11,735 nt of DNA from Treponema sp. (lineage in GTDB: Bacteria > Spirochaetota > Spirochaetia > Treponematales > Breznakiellaceae), in the NCBI GenBank assembly GCA_031258265.1, contig JAIRNB010000143.1, positions 1 to 11,735 of the forward strand, read 5' to 3'. The stretch's first letter is position 1, and every line of letters starts with the position of its first letter. The translations under genes were made by a program, and so were the position numbers. This document shows positions 6,178 to 11,735 of the stretch, in pieces. The notes beneath the pieces were generated by a model. The model saw nothing but the letters and a program-made list of their open reading frames with translations, was not told the DNA's origin and searched no databases.

Positions 6178-7929
6178 CTATACCTCCGCCAACTCCGCGG
6201 GGCAGTGTTCGGTCATCCAGTCATTCACCGTGTCCGCGTTCTGTTTCCAGGAGACTCCCTGAAGGACCTCCTCTACCAGACTCCGGCAGTCCGCCATGTT
6301 GACGCTGCGGATTACCCGCTTAACTCTGGGGATGCTCTGGGCCGCCATGCTGAACTCGTCCAGCCCAAGGCCCAGAAGCAGGGCGGTAACTTTGGGATCG
6401 CCGGCCATTTCGCCGCACATGGCGGCCTTGATGCCCTGCCGGTGGGCGGAGTCGATGGTATGTTTGAGGAAGCGCAGTACCGCCGGGTGGGTGGGTCTGG
6501 CCAGGTAGCTGACTCTTTCGTTGCCCCGGTCAACGGCCAGGGAATACTGGATAAGGTCGTTGGTTCCCACGGAAAAGAAGTCCATCTTTTCCGCCAGAAT
6601 ATCCGCGGTAATGGCCGCCGAGGGGACTTCGATCATGGCGCCCACGCCGATATGTTCGGCGAAGGCCTGCCCGGCGGCGCGGCACTCGTCTCTGGCTTCT
6701 TCCAGCAGGGCCAGGGCTTGTTCAATTTCTTCGATTCCCGAAATAAGGGGGAACATGATCTTTACGTTGCCGTTTACGCTGGAGCGGAGGATGGCCCTGA
6801 GCTGGGTTTTGAATAAATCCGGCAAGGCCAGGGAGAAGCGGATGGCCCGCCAGCCCAGGAGGGGGTTTTTTTCATCGCCGGAATGGAAATCCGGCAGTAT
6901 TTTATCTCCCCCAATGTCCACGGTCCGGATGGTGACGGGCCGGACTCCCATGGCCCGCAGGACCTGGGTGTAGCTGTGGTACTGCCGTTCTTCCTGGGCG
7001 GCCTGGCCGGGGGTAAGGAAGAGGAATTCCGAGCGGTAAAGTCCGATTCCCTCCGCCCCATACTGGAGTACCTGATCGGCTTCCTCGGGGATCTCGATGT
7101 TGGCGTTCACCATGACCCGGCCCCCATCCATGGTTTCGGCGGGGAGTTCCCGGAGGGAGAGGAACTCCTCCATCTGCCGGTGGTACACAGTGGCGGCTTT
7201 CCTGAAATCGGAGAGGTCCTTCCTGCCGGGCTTTACTAGAACTTCCCCGGTCCGGCCGTTGACGATGAGGGCGTCTCCGTCTTTGATTATTTTAGTACCA
7301 ATGGCCAGGCCCACGACGGCGGGGATGTTGAATGCCCTGGCCAGAATCGCCGTGTGGGAGGTCCGCGATCCGGCGTCCATGACGATCCCCTTTACCCGGC
7401 GGCGGTTCATGGTGAGAATCTCCGAAGGCAGGAGATCGTGGGCTACCACGATTACATCCTCTTCCAGTTCCGCCAGGGAGGCCCGCTTGATTGACAGGAG
7501 CTGGTAGAGCAGCCGTTTAGCCACATCGTTGATGTCCGCCGCCCGTTCCCGGAACAGGGGGTCCGGGGAGGCCATCATCTTCTGCATCATCTCCCGGGCC
7601 ACATCCCAGACTACCCATTCCATGTTGGCGGCGGTTTCCCGGAAACGGTCCAGCAATTCGTCCCGGAAAACAGGATCATCCAGCATCAAAAGGTGGGCGG
7701 CGAAAATATTCGCCTGTTCTTTGCTCATCTCCTGGACGGCCCGCTCGTGGATTAACGAAAGTTCGGCGGCGGCGGCGGCGATAGCCCCGTCCAGCCGTTT
7801 AATCTCATCCGGGCTCTGCGCCGGCAAAATACTTATCCGGGGTATCTCGGGGAAGGTGTTTTCGACAAAAAGCAGGGCTTTACCGCTGATAAATCCAAGA
7901 CTAGCGGGTATGCCAGTGAGTTTTTCCAT
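6178..7929 (-). CDS. ptsI: PTS enzyme I (phosphoenolpyruvate-protein phosphotransferase)
   Basis: A 583-aa cytosolic enzyme that takes phosphate from phosphoenolpyruvate and passes it to HPr, the first step of the PTS. Numbered from the ATG at 7929, the phospho-histidine is H192 in GSRTSHTAI. The PEP-binding arginines are R299 (GLYRSEFLF) and R335 (TIRTVDIGGDK), the second signature is DFFSVGTNDLIQYS at 450-463, and the catalytic cysteine is C505 (MCGEMAGD). All sit 3 residues after the E. coli positions. The usual GG before R-T-S-H is GS here. The ATG is preferred because MEKLTGIPAS aligns with the N-termini of known enzymes I; an in-frame GTG at 7941 would add four residues. Neither has a clear Shine-Dalgarno sequence. 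No ptsH is adjacent, so a regulatory role cannot be excluded. Confidence 0.95.
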   Translation of the reverse strand: MEKLTGIPASLGFISGKALLFVENTFPEIPRISILPAQSPDEIKRLDGAIAAAAAELSLIHERAVQEMSKEQANIFAAHLLMLDDPVFRDELLDRFRETAANMEWVVWDVAREMMQKMMASPDPLFRERAADINDVAKRLLYQLLSIKRASLAELEEDVIVVAHDLLPSEILTMNRRRVKGIVMDAGSRTSHTAILARAFNIPAVVGLAIGTKIIKDGDALIVNGRTGEVLVKPGRKDLSDFRKAATVYHRQMEEFLSLRELPAETMDGGRVMVNANIEIPEEADQVLQYGAEGIGLYRSEFLFLTPGQAAQEERQYHSYTQVLRAMGVRPVTIRTVDIGGDKILPDFHSGDEKNPLLGWRAIRFSLALPDLFKTQLRAILRSSVNGNVKIMFPLISGIEEIEQALALLEEARDECRAAGQAFAEHIGVGAMIEVPSAAITADILAEKMDFFSVGTNDLIQYSLAVDRGNERVSYLARPTHPAVLRFLKHTIDSAHRQGIKAAMCGEMAGDPKVTALLLGLGLDEFSMAAQSIPRVKRVIRSVNMADCRSLVEEVLQGVSWKQNADTVNDWMTEHCPAELAEV

Positions 7930-8090
7930 TGTAGTTTTCACAATACAACAAAAGAGGGGAAAAATGAAGACTCAAGGACGCCGGCATTTGCTTTTTTAGC
8001 CGTTTAATTATGAAGGGGGGGGCACATTATGCCCCAAAAGCCGGAGTATGACCGCTTATATGCGGCTGTTTTTGACGCTGCCCCGCCCTC

Positions 8091-8151
8091 GCTACGAAGT
8101 CCTCGTGTCAAACCCTGCGGGTTTGCCCCTGCGGTCTTCTCCGCTACCCCC
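8091..8151 (+). repeat. 61-bp intergenic repeat, copy B
   Basis: Reverse-complement copy of 6092-6152 with one mismatch in 61. The two copies lie in inverted orientation on either side of ptsI. Here the copy is 162 bp upstream of the ptsI start, followed on the plus strand by runs of C and then T (8146-8159). Confidence 0.85.
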
Positions 8152-8171
8152 CCTTTTTTGCGCCCAGTGTT

Positions 8172-8212
8172 CAATGCGGGGGCATACGGCGGCGCTGTGC
8201 TACCCCGCATTG
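8172..8212. repeat. 10-bp perfect inverted repeat
   Basis: CAATGCGGGG (8172-8181) and CCCCGCATTG (8203-8212) are perfect reverse complements around a 21-nt loop. It begins about 20 bp beyond repeat copy B and could be part of a larger composite repeat. Function unknown. Confidence 0.6.
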
Positions 8213-8544
8213 CCCGGTGATCGGCAACCGGCGGCTGTCTGTTAAAGGCCGGGCCCTGCCACATTGGGCACAGCCCTGCGGCTGTTTACCGTCCCCCTTG
8301 GCATCTGTCGCCGGGCGTGAAATTTTTGAAAATTCCCGGTATCTTAGGGGGGCTGTCCCAAAAACCAGGGGGCCGCCAAAACGAGGGGGAGTCTTGCCGC
8401 AATCCGCCTACCCAAATTGCCTGCTCTGCCGGTATTTTAAGGTTACCTGGGATTCCGCCTTCCCCAGGAGCTGCGGGCTTTTTGGCTTTAAGTGCCTTGA
8501 CCTGCCCTCCGTGGAGGTGTTCAAGTCCACGGGGAAGCATTGCC

Positions 8545-8569
8545 CGGCTTTCCGGGAACGGGAAAGCCG
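8545..8569. repeat. 9-bp hairpin upstream of the esterase promoter
   Basis: CGGCTTTCC (8545-8553) pairs perfectly with GGAAAGCCG (8561-8569) across a 7-nt loop. No T-run follows on either strand. It lies just upstream of the promoter at 8592-8620, where it could insulate it or bind a regulator; this is positional inference only. Confidence 0.5.
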
Positions 8570-8591
8570 AAAGTAGAACGCCGGTTTAATT

Positions 8592-8620
8592 TTCCTATTC
8601 CGGCTGCCCTGTGCTACAAT
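8592..8620 (+). promoter_or_regulatory. extended -10 promoter of the esterase operon
   Basis: TGCTACAAT (8612-8620) is an extended -10 element (TGn then TACAAT). A weak -35, TTCCTA (8592-8597), lies 17 nt before the -10. The expected start of transcription is about 8627, giving a leader of roughly 30 nt with GGGAGG at 8644-8649 before the ATG at 8655. Confidence 0.55.
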
Positions 8621-8654
8621 AGACAGGTCCGGCCATGGCCGGCGGGAGGTTTTT

Positions 8655-9458
8655 ATGGCCCTTGTACATTGGCACTTCTATTCCGCAAGCCTGGGAATGC
8701 AGCGGACCGTTGATGTGGTCCTGCCCCAGAGTTCCAGCGGCATCGGAGTCGGCGGAAGGGAACAGGGGGAGAGGGTTCCGGTACTCTACCTGCTTCACGG
8801 CTGGAGTGATGACCACACTATCTGGCAGCGCCGTACATCTATTGAACGTTACGCCCTGGACAAGGGCCTGGCGGTGATCATGCCGGGAACGGACCTGGGT
8901 TTCTACACCGACATGAAATACGGCTACGATTTTTGGCAGTTTTTTAGCAGCGAGCTGATGGAACTGACGGCCGAATTCTTCCCCCGGCTTTCCACCCGGC
9001 GGGAAGATACCTTTGTGGCCGGCCTTTCCATGGGGGGCTTTGGCGCCTTGAAGCTGGGGATCAACTGCCCGGAACGTTTTGCCGCCGCCGCCAGTCTTTC
9101 CGGCCTGACGGACCCCCTGTGGCAGTACCGGGAAGGCCGGGCCAACGACACCTGGCTCAACATCTTTGGCGGGGAAGACGAGCTGCGGGGCAGCGAAAGC
9201 GATCTCCACTTTAAGCTGGAGGAGCTTATCGCATCGGGTAAGCCCATGCCCCGGTTTTACCAAACCTGCGGCACTGAAGATTTCCTTTACCCTATCAACG
9301 TGGAATTCCGGGATAAGTTCAAAGGCCGGATCGATCTGACCTACCATGAGGAGAGCGGGATCCATGAATGGGGCTATTGGGACCGGAACATTAAACGGAT
9401 CATCGACTGGCTTCCCATCGAAGCCAACGCGGCGGACGCTAAAAAGGAGGCCCGGTAA
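8655..9458 (+). CDS. EstA/FrmB-type serine esterase, first of a tandem pair
   Basis: A 267-aa alpha/beta-hydrolase of the putative-esterase family (tributyrin esterase EstA, S-formylglutathione hydrolase relatives). The nucleophile is S125 in GLSMGG (123-128), the acid D209 in GTEDFLY, and the base H237 in GIHEWGYWD. H48-G49-W50 after the LYLL strand form the oxyanion region. There is no signal peptide, so it is probably cytosolic. The start at 8655 has GGGAGG 5 nt before it, and the N-terminus (MALVHWHFYSASLGMQRTV) matches the EstA pattern. The stop overlaps the start of the paralogous next gene. Substrate is likely short-chain acyl or acetyl esters, perhaps deacetylation of plant sugars; this is family-based inference. 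Confidence 0.88.
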   Translation: MALVHWHFYSASLGMQRTVDVVLPQSSSGIGVGGREQGERVPVLYLLHGWSDDHTIWQRRTSIERYALDKGLAVIMPGTDLGFYTDMKYGYDFWQFFSSELMELTAEFFPRLSTRREDTFVAGLSMGGFGALKLGINCPERFAAAASLSGLTDPLWQYREGRANDTWLNIFGGEDELRGSESDLHFKLEELIASGKPMPRFYQTCGTEDFLYPINVEFRDKFKGRIDLTYHEESGIHEWGYWDRNIKRIIDWLPIEANAADAKKEAR

Positions 9459-10270
9459 TGGCGCTTATGGAAGTTGATTTTTATTCCGAGGTCCTGGGAC
9501 TCCAAAACCAGGCTTTTGTGATTCTCCCCCAAAAAGAATCCGGCGTTGGAATCCAGGGGGGCGGAACAAAAAAAGACAGGTATCCCGTGCTGTGGCTGCT
9601 CCATGGAGCCAGCGATGATCACACCATCTGGCTGCGGCGCACCTCGATTGAGCGTTACGTGGCCTCCCTGGGGATCGCCGTGATCATGCCTAACGCCCAC
9701 CTAAGTTCCTATGTGAACATGGCCCACGGCCAGCGGTACCAGGATTTCTTTACCACCGAGCTTCCCAAGATCATGGGGGAATTCTTTGCCCTTTCGGACA
9801 GGCGGGAGGATAACTGGGTGGCCGGTCTTTCCATGGGGGGCGCCGGGGCCCTTTCCCTGGGCTTAAGCAGGCCGGACGTTTTTTCCGCCATCGGCTGCTT
9901 CTCTGCGGGGAATCTGAACATGCGCGCCGGCAGGCCGCCGGGACTCAGGAAGTCCGGCAAGGCCCCCCGGGACATCGCCGTCTTCGGGGTAGAGGACAGG
10001 ACTCAGCTTAAAGGGAATATTGACTACGACTGTTTTGCCAAGGCCGAGGCCGCCATCGCCTCCGGCAAAGCTCTGCCCAGGATATTCCACTGCGTGGGGA
10101 CGGAGGACTTCCTCTACGATAACGCGAAACTCACCGCGGACTGGTTTAAGGCCCACCCGCAGTTTAACTACGAGTTCCACGAGGGAAGCGGGGCCCATAC
10201 CTGGGAATTCTGGGATGACTGGGTGCAGCGTTTCCTCGCATGGCTGCTGCCCGGCGCACAAGGGGCCTAA
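9458..10270 (+). CDS. EstA/FrmB-type serine esterase, second of a tandem pair
   Basis: A 270-aa paralogue of the preceding protein with the same triad: S125 in GLSMGG, D216 in GTEDFLY, H247 in GAHTWEFWD. SDDHTIW and RRTSIERY (52-67) are identical in both copies. They diverge in the cap region (about 148-185), where this one has Pro/Gly-rich, basic sequence (RAGRPPGLRKSGKAPRD), suggesting different substrates. The ATG overlaps the upstream stop as TAATG, with a strong AAGGAGG at 9444-9450, so the pair is co-transcribed and coupled. No signal peptide. A 30-nt palindrome 30 nt after the stop may end the transcript. Confidence 0.88.
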   Translation: MALMEVDFYSEVLGLQNQAFVILPQKESGVGIQGGGTKKDRYPVLWLLHGASDDHTIWLRRTSIERYVASLGIAVIMPNAHLSSYVNMAHGQRYQDFFTTELPKIMGEFFALSDRREDNWVAGLSMGGAGALSLGLSRPDVFSAIGCFSAGNLNMRAGRPPGLRKSGKAPRDIAVFGVEDRTQLKGNIDYDCFAKAEAAIASGKALPRIFHCVGTEDFLYDNAKLTADWFKAHPQFNYEFHEGSGAHTWEFWDDWVQRFLAWLLPGAQGA

Positions 10271-10300
10271 ACACGGCTGAAAAAATAGAGCCGTTCAAAA

Positions 10301-10330
10301 GTCGTTCAAAAACTGAAGTTTTTGAACGAC
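10301..10330. repeat. 30-nt palindrome, copy 1 (possible terminator)
   Basis: GTCGTTCAAAAACT pairs perfectly over 14 bp with AGTTTTTGAACGAC across two central bases. It lies 30 nt after the esterase stop. A further CGTTCAAAA at 10292-10300 repeats part of its left arm. A related palindrome follows ldhA at 11552-11581. The T5 within the 3' arm would help termination in either direction, but no separate T-run follows. Confidence 0.75.
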
Positions 10331-10451
10331 AATCCCTTAAAATATTTCCGGGGCGCACAAAAAATGGTGAAAGAGCGGCGCTGGTTTTGGAATACGGCGG
10401 TGGCAGCCGTCCCTGTATCAGCTTTTTGTTTTTAACCGGGGAGCGGTAAAA

Positions 10452-10497
10452 TTAGTCATAACTAACTCTTGTTCCTTCCGGCGGGAAAATGTATAGT
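10452..10497 (+). promoter_or_regulatory. ldhA promoter with a possible operator
   Basis: A -10 box TATAGT (10492-10497) lies 17 nt after TTGTTC (10469-10474). Just upstream, TTAGT (10452-10456) and ACTAA (10461-10465) form a 5-bp inverted repeat with a 4-nt centre, well placed for a regulator. It does not match the usual Rex motif. Transcription would begin near 10504, downstream of the ATG at 10489, which supports the later start at 10516. Confidence 0.45.
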
Positions 10498-10515
10498 GGG
10501 AACCAGGAGACGCAA

Positions 10516-11538
10516 ATGGAACCCGTTAGAATCGCTTTTTTTGACACAAAGTCTTACGATAAGGACTACTTTGATCCCCTTCTTAAAGACCCGGCCTTTC
10601 CCCTAAAGATAAAATATCTTAACGCGCGGCTGGGGCCGGATACGGCGGCCCTGGCCTCCGGCTACGAGGGAATATGTATCTTTGTGAATGACAGGATAGA
10701 CGCCGCCGTTGCGGACATTCTGTACCGGGAGGGGGTTAAGATCGTTGCCCTCCGCTCCGCGGGTTACAACAATGTAAACCTGGAGGCCCTGCGGGGGAGA
10801 ATATCCGTGGTACGGGTGCCTTCCTATTCGCCCCATGCGGTTGCCGAATACGCCGTATCCCTCCTCCTTACCCTTAACCGTAAGACCCATAAAGCCTATT
10901 CCCGGGTACGGGATGGAAATTTTTCCCTGGCCGGGCTTGAAGGTTTTGACCTGTATAAAAAGACCGCGGGGATTATCGGTACCGGACAAATAGGGCGGAT
11001 CACGGCGGAAATTCTCCGGGGCTTCGGCATGGAGGTCCTGGCTTCCGATCCCTATCCCGCGGCGGAGTGGGCGGAAAGCCGGGGGATTTTGTACACCGGC
11101 AGGGAGGAACTTTTTAGAAGGTCGGATATTATCAGCCTGCACTGCCCCCTGACGCCGGAAAACAGGCGGCTTATCAACAAAGCGGCCCTTTCTTCCATGA
11201 AGCCCGGCGCCATTATCATTAATACCGGCAGGGGCGGCCTAATTGATACCAAAGACCTTATTGACGCCTTAAAAAGCAATTATATCGGCGGGGCGGGCCT
11301 TGATGTATACGAAGAGGAAGACCGGTATTTTTTTGAAGATCATTCCGGGCAGGTTATCCAGGATGATACACTGGCCAGGCTTATGACTTTTCCCAATGTG
11401 CTTATCACCAGCCACCAGGCTTTTCTTACCCGGGAGGCGCTTTCGGCCATTGCCGAAACCACCCTTGAAAACCTGCGGCTTTTTTTTGAGAAAAACGAAG
11501 TTCCCAACGAGATAAAAGCCGCCACGCCGGCGAAATAG
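10516..11538 (+). CDS. ldhA: D-lactate dehydrogenase, fermentative LdhA type
   Basis: A 340-aa NAD-dependent D-2-hydroxyacid dehydrogenase, reducing pyruvate to D-lactate in the cytosol and regenerating NAD during fermentation. It is close to E. coli LdhA throughout: CIFVND (54-59), VAEYAVSLLLTLNR (109-122), the Rossmann motif GTGQIG (155-160) with D178 at the end of the next strand, SLHCPLTPEN (207-216), VIQDD and SHQAFLT. Catalytic residues are R239 (NTGRGG), E268 and H300, each 4 residues after the E. coli positions. The ATG at 10516 is chosen because AGGAG (10505-10509) precedes it by 6 nt and MEPVRIAFFDTKSYD aligns with the LdhA N-terminus; an ATG at 10489 lacks a ribosome binding site and overlaps the promoter. 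It stands alone between two palindromes. Confidence 0.94.
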   Translation: MEPVRIAFFDTKSYDKDYFDPLLKDPAFPLKIKYLNARLGPDTAALASGYEGICIFVNDRIDAAVADILYREGVKIVALRSAGYNNVNLEALRGRISVVRVPSYSPHAVAEYAVSLLLTLNRKTHKAYSRVRDGNFSLAGLEGFDLYKKTAGIIGTGQIGRITAEILRGFGMEVLASDPYPAAEWAESRGILYTGREELFRRSDIISLHCPLTPENRRLINKAALSSMKPGAIIINTGRGGLIDTKDLIDALKSNYIGGAGLDVYEEEDRYFFEDHSGQVIQDDTLARLMTFPNVLITSHQAFLTREALSAIAETTLENLRLFFEKNEVPNEIKAATPAK

Positions 11539-11551
11539 TATTTTAGCGTCC

Positions 11552-11581
11552 GTTGTTCAAAAACTTCAGTTTTTGAACAAC
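11552..11581. repeat. 30-nt palindrome, copy 2 (possible ldhA terminator)
   Basis: GTTGTTCAAAAACT pairs perfectly over 14 bp with AGTTTTTGAACAAC across two central bases, 13 nt after the ldhA stop. Compared with 10301-10330 the third pair is T-A instead of C-G, a compensatory change on both arms, and the two central bases are reversed (TC against GA). The likely role is transcript end or a repeat-family unit. Confidence 0.75.
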
Positions 11582-11583
11582 CC

Positions 11584-11682
11584 CATTACGAGGGGAATGT
11601 CAGGGACCTGCCCTACGGGGAACTCCACGATGCCTTAAAACTGGGGAATGTCTGGTTCGATGCGGAAGTACCCTACCGGTAA
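11584..11682 (+). pseudogene. possible C-terminal gene remnant after ldhA
   Basis: A 32-codon stretch ending in TAA at 11680-11682 reads like protein (HYEGNVRDLPYGELHDALK, then NVWFDAEVPYR) but has no ATG, GTG or TTG start in frame. It is in the same frame as ldhA, 45 nt beyond the ldhA TAG, and the palindrome at 11552-11581 lies directly before it. It may be the tail of a gene cut off by rearrangement or repeat insertion. I do not recognise the family, and chance cannot be excluded. Confidence 0.25.
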
Positions 11683-11713
11683 GCCGCGGCGCTGTTCTTC
11701 GCGGCGCTTTTTT
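11683..11713 (+). terminator. terminator-like hairpin with T6
   Basis: GCCGCG (11683-11688) can pair with CGCGGC (11700-11705), followed after two bases by six T (11708-11713). The sequence is also a direct repeat, CGCGGCGCT at 11685-11693 and 11700-11708, so the hairpin may be incidental. It directly follows the possible remnant. Confidence 0.45.
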
Positions 11714-11735
11714 AGCCGGCTGCCTTTTAGCCGGC
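11710..11735. repeat. start of a 15-bp-period tandem repeat at the window edge
   Basis: TTTTAGCCGGC occurs at 11710-11720 and again at 11725-11735, a 15-bp period with TGCC between. The second copy ends exactly at the window edge, so the length of any array cannot be seen. Confidence 0.5.

Larger units (their letters stand above)
7930..8654. other. 725-bp intergenic region, structured and apparently non-coding
   Basis: This gap lies between the divergent ptsI and esterase genes. Open frames here (for example 8286-8540 minus and 8217-8576 plus) lack ribosome binding sites and recognisable domains. The gap holds many hairpins: GGGGCA/TGCCCC (8019-8035), the 61-bp repeat copy B (8091-8151), a 10-bp inverted repeat (8172-8212), ACAGCC/GGCTGT (8270-8285), nested CCGGG-AATTTT/AAAATT-CCCGG (8311-8339), CCGTGGA/TCCACGG (8509-8532) and CGGCTTTCC/GGAAAGCCG (8545-8569). 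The esterase promoter lies at its right end. It may be built of dispersed repeat units or hide a structured RNA. Confidence 0.6.

Noticed and set aside
8004..8264. Small minus-strand frame of 86 aa across repeat copy B
   Set aside because: It covers a dispersed repeat and hairpins, has no Shine-Dalgarno sequence and no recognisable protein content.
8509..8532. tRNA T-arm-like GTTCAAGTCC sequence
   Set aside because: The flanking bases do not form the 5-bp T stem, and no acceptor, D or anticodon arms were found around it.
8286..8540. 84-aa minus-strand frame in the hairpin-rich gap
   Set aside because: It is Pro/Gly-rich, lacks a ribosome binding site and is built over inverted repeats; chance is more likely.
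10240..10449. 69-aa frame after the esterase operon
   Set aside because: It starts inside the esterase gene in another frame and crosses the 30-nt palindrome; no protein-like features.

Overview
The window looks like chromosome of a spirochaete, most likely a Treponema of the gut or oral type. This is inferred from protein style (LdhA-type D-lactate dehydrogenase, enzyme I, a der/MerR/Rsm22 operon, EstA-like esterases), from GC-rich coding DNA mixed with short structured intergenic repeats, and from an integron-like array whose recombinase gene points the same way as its cassettes, an arrangement known from Treponema denticola. The genus call is inference. No rRNA, tRNA, CRISPR array or insertion sequence was seen.

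Region 1 (1-2619, all minus strand) is an integron-like accessory region. A tyrosine recombinase gene (2619 to 1273) is followed by a recombination-type junction (about 1133), then a strongly AT-rich cassette with one ORF of unknown function (1089 to 280). Next comes a 172-nt folded attC-like site (265 to 94), and then the promoter, ribosome binding site and first codons of a second cassette gene that leaves the window at base 1. The recombinase has the full tyrosine-recombinase catalytic set but shows no IntI-type insertion, and it carries an extra N-terminal domain. Either the array is driven by a non-canonical integrase or an unrelated Xer-like recombinase sits beside it.

Region 2 (2964-6003, minus) is a translationally coupled operon: der (ribosome-assembly GTPase), a small MerR-type regulator and an Rsm22-like ribosomal methyltransferase with a probable Fe-S cysteine set. 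Successive genes overlap by 4 nt (GTGA and ATGA).

Region 3 (6004-8654) holds ptsI (PTS enzyme I, minus). It is flanked by two copies of a 61-bp repeat in inverted orientation (60/61 identical) and by several hairpins. The 725 bp upstream of ptsI contain no convincing gene.

Region 4 (8592-10270, plus) is a two-gene operon of paralogous EstA/FrmB-type serine esterases behind an extended -10 promoter. The second start overlaps the first stop (TAATG).

Region 5 (10271-11735, plus) is ldhA (fermentative D-lactate dehydrogenase) with its own promoter. It lies between two 30-nt palindromes that differ by a compensatory base pair, and is followed by a possible gene remnant, a terminator-like hairpin and the start of a 15-bp-period repeat at the window edge.

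The core genes concern ribosome biogenesis, sugar phosphotransfer signalling and fermentation; the accessory end is the integron-like array.
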